The notes under the pieces: generated by a model | The model's database searches: none | What the model was told of the DNA's origin: nothing | The model's input: the letters and a program-made list of their open reading frames with translations, nothing else | Part shown: piece after piece, positions 44,391-52,773 of the stretch | Numbering within the stretch: the first letter of the stretch is position 1 | Layout: every line of letters starts with the position of its first letter | Made by a program: the position numbers and the translations under genes | Assembly (NCBI GenBank): GCA_026645575.1 | Contig: JAPKMW010000068.1 | Span: forward strand, 1-64,000 | Source of the DNA: Caldilineaceae bacterium | Lineage (GTDB): Bacteria > Chloroflexota > Anaerolineae > Caldilineales > Caldilineaceae | Direction: 5' to 3' | Length of the DNA stretch: 64,000 nucleotides

Positions 44391-45848
44391 ATGGAAGAGT
44401 TAAAAACCAGCGTGGACGCATTGACCGTCAATGCGAATATTTTGTGGGTCTTACTGGCCGGCTTTCTGGTTTTCTTCATGCAAGCCGGCTTCGCCCTGGT
44501 CGAAGCCGGCTTCACACGCGCCAAGAATGTGGCGCACACTATGATGATGAACATGATGGTCTTCTGTATTGGGGCCATTGGCTACTGGATCTCCGGCTTT
44601 GCGTTTCAGTTCGGCGGTGTTAATTATACCTACGGTGAAACGGCCATTAGCGCCACGCAAGGATCACCGACCTGGGCTTTTTCGCCTATCACGTTGGGCG
44701 CTTGGGGTGACACGCTGACCAGTGGGTTGCGCATCGGCGAGCAATGGGGCATTTTGGGACTTTCCGGCTTTTTTCTGCAAGGGATTAATCTGAGCCTCAG
44801 CGGTATTTTTGCCTTTTTCATCTTCCAGATGGTCTTTATGGACACGGCGGCCACGATCCCGACTGGCTCCGGCGCCGAACGGATGCGTTTCACCGGCTTT
44901 ATCTTTATGGGCTTCTGGGTCAGCATGTTTGTCTACCCCATCGTCGGCAATTGGGTCTGGGGTGGCGGTTGGTTAGCCAACCTGGGGCGTACGATTGGGC
45001 TAGGCAATGGCGTCGTTGACTTTGCCGGCTCCGGAGTAGTGCATACTACCGGCGGTGCGGTCGGCTTGGCGATTGCCATGGTGCTTGGGCCGCGGTTGGG
45101 CCGTTTTAATGATGACGGCACGGCCAACGCTATTCCCGGCCATGATATTCCCATGGGTGTATTGGGGACAATTATTCTCTTCTTTGGCTGGTTTGGCTTC
45201 AACCCCGGTTCGGCGTTGGGCATTCAGGGCATCTTCATGAATCTGGTTGCGCTGGCTGCCGTCAATACCTTGCTGGCCGGCGCCGCCGGTGGCATGAGCG
45301 CCATGTTCTACATGTGGTGGTTCGGCCCGGCGAAGAAGCCCGATCCTTCCATGTCGGTCAATGGGGTGTTGGCTGGTCTAGTGGCTGTCACAGCGCCCTG
45401 CGCCTTTATTTCACCCTGGGCCGCAGTGGTGATTGGGTTAATTGCCGGCGTGTTGGTCTGCATTGCCACCGTCGTGTTAGAGAAGGCCAAGATTGATGAT
45501 CCGGTGGGTGCAGTGCCGGTTCACATGGTCAACGGCATCTGGGGCGTGATTGCGGTCGGGCTTTTTGCCAATGGTAATCCTGACACAGCAGCGTGGAATG
45601 GCATTGACACGGCAGTGACTGGTCTCTTCTATGGCGGCGGCGTTGGGCAATTGATCGCCCAGGTGGCCGAGGCGGCGTCGATCTTTGTCTTTGTCTTTGT
45701 TCTCTCCTACATTTTCTTCCGGGTATTGAATGGCTTTGGTCTGTTACGCAGTGACCCGGCTGCCGAAATTATTGGTCTGGACATTCCGGAGATGGGAGCG
45801 CGTGGCTACTGGCAGGGCGCCCATCCCAACATTCGCACGATGCTTTAA
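44391..45848 (+). CDS. amt: Ammonium transporter
   Basis: A 485-residue Amt/MEP/Rh channel for ammonium uptake, with about 11 transmembrane helices. Diagnostic blocks: FLVFFMQAGFALVEAGFTRA with KN, then FMDTAATIPTGSGAERM, then VVDFAGSGVVHTTGGAVGLA, the Amt signature bearing the first pore His, and later VPVHMVNGIWGVIAVGLF with the second pore His. It is followed by the PII protein gene glnK, the standard partner that plugs the channel when nitrogen is plentiful. The ATG has GGAAATAGGAACAGAAT upstream. Confidence 0.95.
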   Translation: MEELKTSVDALTVNANILWVLLAGFLVFFMQAGFALVEAGFTRAKNVAHTMMMNMMVFCIGAIGYWISGFAFQFGGVNYTYGETAISATQGSPTWAFSPITLGAWGDTLTSGLRIGEQWGILGLSGFFLQGINLSLSGIFAFFIFQMVFMDTAATIPTGSGAERMRFTGFIFMGFWVSMFVYPIVGNWVWGGGWLANLGRTIGLGNGVVDFAGSGVVHTTGGAVGLAIAMVLGPRLGRFNDDGTANAIPGHDIPMGVLGTIILFFGWFGFNPGSALGIQGIFMNLVALAAVNTLLAGAAGGMSAMFYMWWFGPAKKPDPSMSVNGVLAGLVAVTAPCAFISPWAAVVIGLIAGVLVCIATVVLEKAKIDDPVGAVPVHMVNGIWGVIAVGLFANGNPDTAAWNGIDTAVTGLFYGGGVGQLIAQVAEAASIFVFVFVLSYIFFRVLNGFGLLRSDPAAEIIGLDIPEMGARGYWQGAHPNIRTML

Positions 45849-45853
45849 GCAGC

Positions 45854-45936
45854 AGTAAGACAGTGAGTCAGTGTTCAAGCGACTGTCCCACTGACTTACT
45901 GAATCACTGACTTACTGAATCACTGTCTTACTGAAT
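45854..45936. repeat. Tandem and inverted repeats between amt and glnK
   Basis: CACTGACTTACTGAAT occurs twice in tandem (45889-45904, 45905-45920), then CACTGTCTTACTGAAT (45921-45936). Upstream, CAGTAAGACAGTGAGTCAGT (45854-45873) is the inverse of the unit, so alternative hairpins can form in the transcript between the channel and its regulator. Confidence 0.9.
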
Positions 45937-45987
45937 CACTGGCGCTACAATACAGGTGTTACGAAAGAAGATCAGGGAGAGTAGACA

Positions 45988-46377
45988 ATGACCAAGAAGA
46001 TTGAAGCCTTTATTCGGGAAGAAAAGCTGGACGATGTCAAGAAAGCGCTCTACGACATTGGCATTATCGGCATGAATGTCTTTGAAGTGCATGGGCATGG
46101 CCGTCAGGGTGGCGTGACGTTGGCTTGGCGCACGGGGACGTACAAAGTGGATATGTTGCCCCGCTTCCAACTCAACATTGTGTTGAGCGACCATAACGTG
46201 GAGAAGACGGTCGAAACCATTCGCAAGGCCGCCTACACCGGTCAGGCCGGTGACGGGTTGATCTTTATCTACCCGGTGGAAGATGTCATCCGCATTCGCA
46301 CCAACGAGCGGGGGAAAGAGGCGCTCACCTACGAAGGGGATATTGATACCCGCGTCAAAAACGGTAAAGCAAAATAA
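45988..46377 (+). CDS. glnK: PII nitrogen regulatory protein
   Basis: A 129-residue PII trimeric signal protein that senses ATP/ADP and 2-oxoglutarate and regulates Amt. The T-loop (GRQGGVTLAWRTGTYKVD) keeps the tyrosine at residue 52 equivalent to the uridylylated Tyr51 of E. coli, while the usual Tyr46 position is Trp. The B-loop TGQAGDGLIFIYPVEDVIRI is canonical. The C-terminus is about 15 residues longer than typical GlnB/GlnK (EGDIDTRVKNGKAK). GGGAGAG precedes the ATG. It is probably transcribed with amt, despite a repeat-rich spacer. Confidence 0.94.
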   Translation: MTKKIEAFIREEKLDDVKKALYDIGIIGMNVFEVHGHGRQGGVTLAWRTGTYKVDMLPRFQLNIVLSDHNVEKTVETIRKAAYTGQAGDGLIFIYPVEDVIRIRTNERGKEALTYEGDIDTRVKNGKAK

Positions 46378-46395
46378 CAGTCAACAAAGGTAACA

Positions 46396-46452
46396 CAAAG
46401 CGAGGTCACAATAACAAGTAGGAAACTACATGGTTGCTGTGACCTCGCTTTG
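46396..46452. terminator. Bidirectional terminator between glnK and the higBA remnant
   Basis: CAAAGCGAGGTCACA (46396-46410) pairs perfectly with TGTGACCTCGCTTTG (46438-46452). The loop is 27 bases and no long T run follows. Confidence 0.65.
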
Positions 46453-46472
46453 CATGATCAGCCTCGAACAAT

Positions 46473-46961
46473 CTATTGATTGATAACTTTAAGAATAGTT
46501 GCCGGATCTTTTTGAATCAGGTTCAACAGGACTAAGGCGGAGCCGCGCGGAAGTCGATCCCCACGTTCCCAGTGTCGTAAAGTGCCAAGATTGATGCCAA
46601 AAGTTACAGCAAATTCTTCTTGTGTCATCCCCACCTTTGCCCGAATACTCTTTACGTCAACGGCAGTCGGTTTAAATACCCGGGCCTGTGTTGTATTACC
46701 TTCAGCAAACTCAATCGCTTCCTCTAATCCCCGCTTAATGCTTTCAAAAAGTTTACTCATAATTCTTACACCACCACTTTTGCCGCTGCCAGAGCGCGCC
46801 CAACGTAATTTGCGTACACCGCCAGTACCCTGAATGAGTACACCAGCGTTGGGCTGCATCGATAAGTAGGTAATTAGCTTCTCTTGTTCATCTTCGGCAA
46901 GTAGATCTTTTACCTGCCGCCTGAACTCAGCTAACTCGACAACTGTGATATTCATACTCAT
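46473..46961 (-). CDS. In-frame fusion of a truncated HigB/RelE toxin to a HigA (NadS) antitoxin
   Basis: A 162-residue chimera. Residues 1-67 are the first half of a RelE/HigB-type mRNA interferase (VVELAEFRRQVKDLLAEDEQ, then VLIQGTGGVRKLRWARSGSG and KSGGVRI). The second half, which normally continues as strands with Tyr-Tyr/Phe and a catalytic region, is missing. From Met68 the protein is a complete NadS/HigA-like antitoxin (SKLFESIKRGLEEAIEFAEG) with an XRE helix-turn-helix (GMTQEEFAVTFGINLGTLRHWERGDRLPRG). The junction VRI-MSK joins toxin and antitoxin in frame, best explained by a deletion in a higBA operon. The toxin part is almost certainly inactive; the antitoxin part may still bind DNA. 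It could alternatively start at Met68. Confidence 0.75.
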   Translation of the reverse strand: MSMNITVVELAEFRRQVKDLLAEDEQEKLITYLSMQPNAGVLIQGTGGVRKLRWARSGSGKSGGVRIMSKLFESIKRGLEEAIEFAEGNTTQARVFKPTAVDVKSIRAKVGMTQEEFAVTFGINLGTLRHWERGDRLPRGSALVLLNLIQKDPATILKVINQ

Positions 46962-47114
46962 AGAGTAATCCAGTGGCTTACAATTGTCAAATTGAGTCTC
47001 ATAGTACGACTCACACCATCATGTTCGGTTGTCTTTACCACACAAAAGTGATACCATTGCAGGTAACATATCCCCACTCAACTCGCCAAATGATTTACCT
47101 AGCAGGAGTCTGCA

Positions 47115-49121
47115 ATGACCATAACCCAACAACCGACCGTACCGGTCGATACGACTGATGCCAGCATCTATGAAATTTATACCAAAGCCGCCGGCCCCGA
47201 AGGCGCGCTGCCGCTCGACCCAGAACTGTTGCTCAATGCCCCCAGCGGCGATCTCTTTGCCATGAGCCAGAATGTGGGCATGGGCTGGAACCCGGATATG
47301 CTCCGGCGCAAGGAGTTTCTGATCCTCAGCACCCAAGGTGGCATCCGCGCCCCCGACGGCACACCGATTGCCCTGGGCTACCATACCGGCCATTGGGAAG
47401 TGGGTCTGCTCATGCAAGCCGCGGCCAAAGAGTTTACCGCCGAAGGGGCCATCCCCTTTGCCGGCTTTGTCACCGACCCGTGCGATGGCCGCAGCCAGGG
47501 GACGACCGGCATGTTTGACAGCCTGCCCTATCGCAACGATGCGTCGCTGGTGCTGCGCCGCTTGGTGCGCTCCCTGCCCACCCGCAAAGGGGTGATGGGC
47601 GTTGCCACCTGTGACAAAGGTTTGCCGGCCATGTTGATCACCCTGGCCGCCCAACATGATATGCCAACCATCCTTGTTCCCGGCGGCGTCACCCTGCCCG
47701 CCGAAGATGGCGAAGATGCCGGCAAGGCGCAGACCATTGGTGTGCGCTATGCTCACGGCTTGATCACCCTTGAAGAAGCCGCCGAAATTGGCTGTCGGGC
47801 TTGTGGTTCGCCCGGCGGCGGCTGCCAATTTTTAGGCACAGCCGCCACCAGCCAGGTCGTGGCCGAAGCCTTTGGCATGACCCTGATGCACGCCGCGTTG
47901 GCCCCCTCCGGTCAACCCATTTGGCTGGATCTGGCGCGTCGTTCCGCCACGGCCTTGATGCAACTACAAGCCAACGGGCTAAAGACCAAAGATATTTTGA
48001 CCGAAGATGCGCTGCACAACGCGATGGTGGTTCATGCGGCCTTTGGCGGCAGCACCAACCTGCTGCTCCATATCCCTGCCGTGGCCTACGCCGCCGGTCT
48101 GCCCCGCCCCACCGTCACCGACTGGCAGCAGATCAACGCCCTGGTGCCGCGCCTGGTCGATGCCCTGCCCAATGGCCCGGTCGGCCATCCCACGGTGCAG
48201 GTCTTTATGGCTGGCGGCGTGCCGGAGGTAATGCTCCATTTGCGCGAACTGGGGTTATTGCGCCTCAATGCGCTGACAGTTCACGGTCGCCACTTGGATG
48301 ACCTGCTGGACGAATGGCAGAGCAGTGAACGGCGCAAACGGGTGCGCGACATTCTCTTCGAGCAAGATGGCGTCGATCCTGACAACGTGATCATGAACCC
48401 CAAAGCCGCGCGCGAACGAGGCTTGACCAGCACCGTCACCTTCCCCGTTGGCAACCTCTGCCCGGAAGGGTCGGTGATCAAAAGCACGGCGATCAATCCC
48501 AGCGTGATCGACCCCGATGGCGTCTACCGCAAGATTGGCCCGGCCCGTGTCTTCACCACGGAACGGGCGGCGATGGCGGCGGTCAAAGGCACTGGTCCCG
48601 ACAAGAAGGTGCAACCGGGGGATATTATTGTCCTGGTCGGGCGCGGGCCAATGGGCAGTGGCATGGAGGAGACCTACCAGTTGACCGCCGCACTCAAACA
48701 CATGGATTGGGGTAAAGAAGTGGCGCTGATCACCGATGCCCGTTTCAGCGGCGTTAGTACCGGCGCCTGTATCGGCCATATGGGGCCGGAAGGATTGGCC
48801 GGCGGCCCGATTGGTCGCGTGCGCGAGGGCGACACAATCCAGATCCTCATCGACACCGTCAACCTGACTGGCAGTGTCGATCTCATCGGTCATGATGGGC
48901 AACGCTATAGCCCCGCCGAGGGCGCCCAAGTCCTGGCCGACCGCACCCCACTCCCCACTATGCGCGCCGACGAAAAGCTGCCCAACGACACCCGCCTCTG
49001 GGCGGCGCTGCAAAACGCCAGCGGCGGCACCTGGGCGGGCTGCGTCTATGATGTGGATCGGATTATTGAACTGTTGGAAGCGGGGAAACGCGCGCTGGCA
49101 GCCGATCACCCCCATCCATGA
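47115..49121 (+). CDS. YjhG/YagF-family sugar-acid dehydratase
   Basis: A 668-residue IlvD/Edd-superfamily dehydratase. It matches the E. coli YjhG/YagF D-xylonate dehydratase throughout: [29 protein letters not shown] [29 protein letters not shown]-type [52 protein letters not shown], and [20 protein letters not shown]. The Cys residues (in DPCDG, TCDKG, GGGC) are the expected iron-sulfur cluster ligands. It should remove water from a sugar acid such as xylonate to give a 2-keto-3-deoxy acid. AGGAG precedes the ATG. The ThDP enzyme downstream may be a partner. Confidence 0.92.
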   Translation: MTITQQPTVPVDTTDASIYEIYTKAAGPEGALPLDPELLLNAPSGDLFAMSQNVGMGWNPDMLRRKEFLILSTQGGIRAPDGTPIALGYHTGHWEVGLLMQAAAKEFTAEGAIPFAGFVTDPCDGRSQGTTGMFDSLPYRNDASLVLRRLVRSLPTRKGVMGVATCDKGLPAMLITLAAQHDMPTILVPGGVTLPAEDGEDAGKAQTIGVRYAHGLITLEEAAEIGCRACGSPGGGCQFLGTAATSQVVAEAFGMTLMHAALAPSGQPIWLDLARRSATALMQLQANGLKTKDILTEDALHNAMVVHAAFGGSTNLLLHIPAVAYAAGLPRPTVTDWQQINALVPRLVDALPNGPVGHPTVQVFMAGGVPEVMLHLRELGLLRLNALTVHGRHLDDLLDEWQSSERRKRVRDILFEQDGVDPDNVIMNPKAARERGLTSTVTFPVGNLCPEGSVIKSTAINPSVIDPDGVYRKIGPARVFTTERAAMAAVKGTGPDKKVQPGDIIVLVGRGPMGSGMEETYQLTAALKHMDWGKEVALITDARFSGVSTGACIGHMGPEGLAGGPIGRVREGDTIQILIDTVNLTGSVDLIGHDGQRYSPAEGAQVLADRTPLPTMRADEKLPNDTRLWAALQNASGGTWAGCVYDVDRIIELLEAGKRALAADHPHP

Positions 49122-49147
49122 AGACCAGTCACGGCGTGACGGCTGAT

Positions 49148-49245
49148 GGTAGACCGGTCTTTCAAGCCGGTCTCCGGTTGCGGGCATCGGGGGCTGGATC
49201 GAGGGTTGAAACCCTCGGCTACCGTCAGTCGTCGCTACGCGACTG
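49148..49245. repeat. Cluster of three small hairpins
   Basis: AGACCGGTCTTTCAAGCCGG then TCT (49151-49173), CGAGGGTTGAAACCCTCG (49200-49217) and CAGTCG...CGACTG (49226-49245) follow one another between yjhG and the ThDP enzyme. The block starts GGTAG and has GCTACC at 49218-49223, so it can also fold as one larger structure. Confidence 0.8.
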
Positions 49246-49276
49246 GCAATACACTTACAAGAAAGCAGATTTTCTC

Positions 49277-50821
49277 ATGAATGGCGCGCACAGTCTGATC
49301 CAAACGCTCGTTAACGGCGGCGTAGACACCTGTTTTACCAACCCTGGCACTTCGGAAATGCACTTTGTCGCCGCCGTCGATAAGGTGCCGGCCATGCAGA
49401 CAATTCTCTGTCTCTTCGAGGGGGTCTGCACCGGGGCGGCGGATGGCTATGCGCGCATGGCGGAGAAGCCGGCGGCGACGTTGCTCCACCTGGGGCCGGG
49501 GTTGGGCAATGCCTTTGCCAATCTCCACAATGCTCGCCGCGCCCACACGCCGATGATCAACATTGTCGGCGATCACGCCACCTATCACCTGCGCCACGAC
49601 GCGCCGTTGACCAGTGACATTGTCTCAGTAGCGCAACCAGTGTCGGGCTGGGTGGAAGCGTGTCGGGATGCGGTCAGTGTACCAACCACCGCGGCAGCAG
49701 CCATTGCCGCCGCACACCAACCGCCTGGTCAAATCGCAACCCTGATTCTACCGGCGGATTGCGCCTGGGGTGAAAGCGTGGAGGCCGCCCCGGCGCCGCC
49801 AACGCCAGCACGGGCAACGGTTGATGCAGCACGGATTCAAGAAATCGCCGCTTTGCTCAGAAACGGCCAGCCGACGGTCTTTCTCATCGGTGGATTGGCG
49901 ACAAGCCAAGAAGGATTGTGGACAGCCAGCCGCATCTGTCGGGCAACCGGGGCGCGGTTGATCAGCGAATGGTCCAATGCGCGGACACGGCTGGGGGCTG
50001 GTTCGCCGATCTTTGAAAGGGTGCCCTATGCGATTCCTCATGCCCGTAACCTGCTGGCAAACGCCAAACAGACCATCCTGGTCGGGTCGCGGCCACCGGT
50101 CGCCTTTTTCGCCTATCCCAACCAGCCTAGCACGATGCTGCCGGAGGATAGCCAAATCTATACCCTGGCGACACCAGCAGAAGATATTGTCGGCGCCCTT
50201 CACGCCCTGGCGGAAGAATTGAATGCGTCGCCCGAACCGGGTCCGGTGCAGCCATTCCTGCGCCCGCCGTTACCCAGCGGCGAACTCAAATCCGAAAAGG
50301 TCTGGGCGACGCTGGCGGCGCTCATGCCGGAAGATGCGATCATCGCCGACGAGTCGGTGACGGCCAGCTTTGGCGCGGGCAAGTGGATGGCCGGCGCGCC
50401 GCCCCATGATTGGTTGAGCAACCTGGGCGGCTCCATCGGCCAGGGGATGCCGGTGGCGACGGGCGCGGCGGTCGCCTGTCCGGGGCGCAAGGTGATCAAC
50501 ACCCAGGCCGATGGCTCGGCGATGTACACGATCCAGGCGCTCTGGACGCAAGCCCGCGAAAGGCTGGATGTAGTGACACTGCTCTTTGCCAATCGCGCCT
50601 ATGCCATCCTGCAAGGCGAATTACAACGCGTCGGCGCCGACAGTAACAGTCGCAAAGCGCAAGAGATGCTCGACCTGAGCAACCCCACGTTGGATTGGGT
50701 GAAGATGGCGCAGGGCATGGGCGTCGAAGCGTCACGGGCGAAGACAGCAGAGGCGTTGGTGGATCAACTGGCGGCGGCGTTGAAGCGTAGTGGGCCGCAT
50801 CTGATCGAAGTGGTGCTCTAA
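49277..50821 (+). CDS. ThDP-dependent enzyme of the acetolactate synthase/benzoylformate decarboxylase type
   Basis: A 514-residue thiamine-diphosphate enzyme. The start at 49277 (MNGAHSLIQTLVNGGVDTCF) is where family similarity begins; the frame is open for 53 more codons, but those codons are the hairpin cluster. The PYR domain has FEGVCTGAADGYARM with the catalytic Glu, and LLHLGPGLGNAFANLHNARR. The PP domain has the ThDP-binding QADGSAMYTIQALWTQARER followed by FANRAYAILQGEL (GDG replaced by ADG). Annotated homologues are called acetolactate synthase large subunit or mdlC-like, but no small subunit is here. The adjacent dehydratase suggests a 2-keto acid substrate. The true reaction is unknown. 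Confidence 0.82.
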   Translation: MNGAHSLIQTLVNGGVDTCFTNPGTSEMHFVAAVDKVPAMQTILCLFEGVCTGAADGYARMAEKPAATLLHLGPGLGNAFANLHNARRAHTPMINIVGDHATYHLRHDAPLTSDIVSVAQPVSGWVEACRDAVSVPTTAAAAIAAAHQPPGQIATLILPADCAWGESVEAAPAPPTPARATVDAARIQEIAALLRNGQPTVFLIGGLATSQEGLWTASRICRATGARLISEWSNARTRLGAGSPIFERVPYAIPHARNLLANAKQTILVGSRPPVAFFAYPNQPSTMLPEDSQIYTLATPAEDIVGALHALAEELNASPEPGPVQPFLRPPLPSGELKSEKVWATLAALMPEDAIIADESVTASFGAGKWMAGAPPHDWLSNLGGSIGQGMPVATGAAVACPGRKVINTQADGSAMYTIQALWTQARERLDVVTLLFANRAYAILQGELQRVGADSNSRKAQEMLDLSNPTLDWVKMAQGMGVEASRAKTAEALVDQLAAALKRSGPHLIEVVL

Positions 50822-51162
50822 GCGTAACTCCACATTTTTGTCCCGTAGGGACGGTTGAGTTTAGGGAAAGAGCTACCCCTCTTGTCTAAAGTCAACTGTC
50901 CCTACGGGACGCTCCCTCTATTGACCACAGGTTGTTCGCGTAAATCTTCTCCACTATATCGCACGCAACACGAATCACGCAACAGGGCTGATTTGTATCC
51001 GCCGTTGTATACGCGCTTGCCCCATTTTGTATCCTTGATTCGCACCGCAAGGGATACAAAAACGGTCGTTGCGTATGATTTAATAGCAGCAATCCTCGAC
51101 ACCATCATCAAGCCCATCATCAACTGACAGACCGAGCCTTATGGGAGCCAATTGACAAAACC
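50822..51162. other. Intergenic region before the sigma-like gene
   Basis: A family B hairpin occupies 50840-50910. The remaining 250 bases have no credible gene. The sequence GGTCGTTGCGTATGATTTAA at about 51063-51082 is AT-rich enough to hold a promoter for the cassette starting at 51163. Confidence 0.5.
50840..50910. repeat. Family B hairpin element
   Basis: GTCCCGTAGGGACGGTTGAG then TTTAGGGA, with GTCAACTGTCCCTACGGGAC at the right end. The outer 13 bases pair perfectly. Close copy of 41907-41976; it follows the ThDP gene stop by 18 bases. Confidence 0.9.
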
Positions 51163-52773
51163 ATGACAACCAATTACACTGCATCACAACTTGCACTGGA
51201 TCCAATTCCCACTGTTTGGATGGTCGCGCCAATGAATGATTTAGATGATTTAGCCACATTGCTGCAACGCTGTCGCCAGGAACGTGAAGCGTTTATCAAA
51301 AGAGGGGAAAAAAGCTCGCCCGCCTGTGTTGAACTCTTTCGTCGGGCTTTTGCTGGCGAGGAAGTCGCGTGGGAGGCGATCTTTCGCCAGATCTTTCAAG
51401 CCGAGATCCGGCGTTGGGTCGAGGCCGCGGCCAGGGTGCGCAACTTGCGGGCCGACGATGTGGAAGAAGCGATCCAGGAGACCCATCTGGCCTTCTGGCG
51501 TTATGCCCCGCAAGCACCGACCCTGTTGCAGAGTGGCGATCTCGATCCGATCATTGCCTATCTCAAAAAATGTGTCATGAGCGCGGTGACAACCGTTACG
51601 CGCCGGCTACCACCCCCCGAAGAAGTGGCGCTGGCCGATCTGGCCGGCCATGAAGATGACACGCAACCCGACGATGGTGGGACCAAACCCAGGTGGCAAC
51701 TTCCCAGCCAACGCTCGGCTACGGAAGAATGGGAGAAGGTGGATGAGATCGTAGAGGGGTTAAAAAAAATTCTGCAAAGCGACCTCGAACGGCTCATTGC
51801 CCAGGAATGTTTGCTCAACGGTACGCCCCCGCGTGAATTTTTGGCCGATTACGCCGAGCAGTTGCCGGGGGAAAGCGACAGCAAAAAGCTCGCCAATCTG
51901 AACCAAGCGCTCAAACGCATTCGCCTACGCGCCGAAAAAGCGCCAATGTTTCAACATCGACAAAGTGCGCGCCGAAAAACTGCCGACGCTGTCTTTCTTA
52001 CCTATAGCGAATCGACTGTGACGGAAAGTGGTGAAAAGATGACGGCAGATGCTGCCCCCTGCGCCTTTGACGAGGCAACCCTACTAGAGTATGTCCAAGG
52101 CAACGCGTCGGCGGAGTTGTGCGCGGCAATTGAACGTTCGCCTCCTTGCATGGCCGCTGCGCGCCGGTTTGCCATCGAGATAAAAGCGTTATTGCCGCTC
52201 CTGCGTCAGGCACTTTGCCCGGATGTTGAAACCTTGATCGACTATTATGGCAAACGGTTGCCCAGCGCGCAACAGTTGGTGATCCATAAGCATGTCCAGC
52301 ACTGTCGCCAGTGCCAGGAAGAGCTTGCCATGTTTGCCGCAATTGATGACGTGCCGTTACAGGCCGCACCATCTTTCCTGCAACGGCTCTTTGAGGCTGT
52401 CTTGCTACTGCCAACCCAGATGGCCGCGCCAGTGCGGGGGGCGCTGCCCAGTCTCCATTACCGCACCCAGATACGTACACCGGCTATTGACATTCTGCTC
52501 TTCACCCAAAAACAGAGTGGCAAAGCGCGCACCTGGACCATGCGCGGCGAGTTGCGCACGGAAGAAGGTCTGCACTTTACCCAGGTCGAAAAGATTGTGC
52601 TGCGCGCCGTTGACCCAACGACGCTCGAAGAAGCCGTTGAACTCACCACCACCCTGGATGCCGACGGCATGTTTGTCTTTCGCCGCCTGGAAGCCGGGGT
52701 TTACGCCCTGCAGGTTTTCACCGCCGACGAAGAGATCCTCATTCGCGCCTTACAGGTTGGAGAAGAGGGGTAA
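51163..52773 (+). CDS. ECF sigma-like/zinc-motif/beta-sandwich fusion regulator
   Basis: A 536-residue protein in three parts. Residues about 45-150 resemble region 2 of ECF sigma factors (AWEAIFRQIFQAEIRRWVEA, then DDVEEAIQETHLAFWRYA, close to the D-x-x-D-x-x-Q-E-T-F pattern). A region-4-like helical stretch follows at about 190-255 but is weak. Residues about 305-395 carry an anti-sigma-type zinc motif, H377-x3-C381-x2-C384 (HVQHCRQC), preceded by an SAQQLVIHKH helix. Residues about 445-535 look like a carboxypeptidase-regulatory beta sandwich (VFRRLEAGVYALQVFTADEE). No transmembrane helix is seen. The CHAT gene's ATG abuts the stop with no spacer, so the two are translationally coupled. 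A sigma and its inhibitor in one chain is unusual. Confidence 0.65.
   Translation: MTTNYTASQLALDPIPTVWMVAPMNDLDDLATLLQRCRQEREAFIKRGEKSSPACVELFRRAFAGEEVAWEAIFRQIFQAEIRRWVEAAARVRNLRADDVEEAIQETHLAFWRYAPQAPTLLQSGDLDPIIAYLKKCVMSAVTTVTRRLPPPEEVALADLAGHEDDTQPDDGGTKPRWQLPSQRSATEEWEKVDEIVEGLKKILQSDLERLIAQECLLNGTPPREFLADYAEQLPGESDSKKLANLNQALKRIRLRAEKAPMFQHRQSARRKTADAVFLTYSESTVTESGEKMTADAAPCAFDEATLLEYVQGNASAELCAAIERSPPCMAAARRFAIEIKALLPLLRQALCPDVETLIDYYGKRLPSAQQLVIHKHVQHCRQCQEELAMFAAIDDVPLQAAPSFLQRLFEAVLLLPTQMAAPVRGALPSLHYRTQIRTPAIDILLFTQKQSGKARTWTMRGELRTEEGLHFTQVEKIVLRAVDPTTLEEAVELTTTLDADGMFVFRRLEAGVYALQVFTADEEILIRALQVGEEG

Noticed and set aside
48255..49187. A 310-codon minus-strand open frame
   Set aside because: Antisense to the well-supported YjhG-type dehydratase and of typical shadow composition for GC-rich DNA.
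49118..49276. 53-codon N-terminal extension of the ThDP enzyme
   Set aside because: The codons are the triple-hairpin repeat and share nothing with the family, which starts at the Met encoded at 49277.
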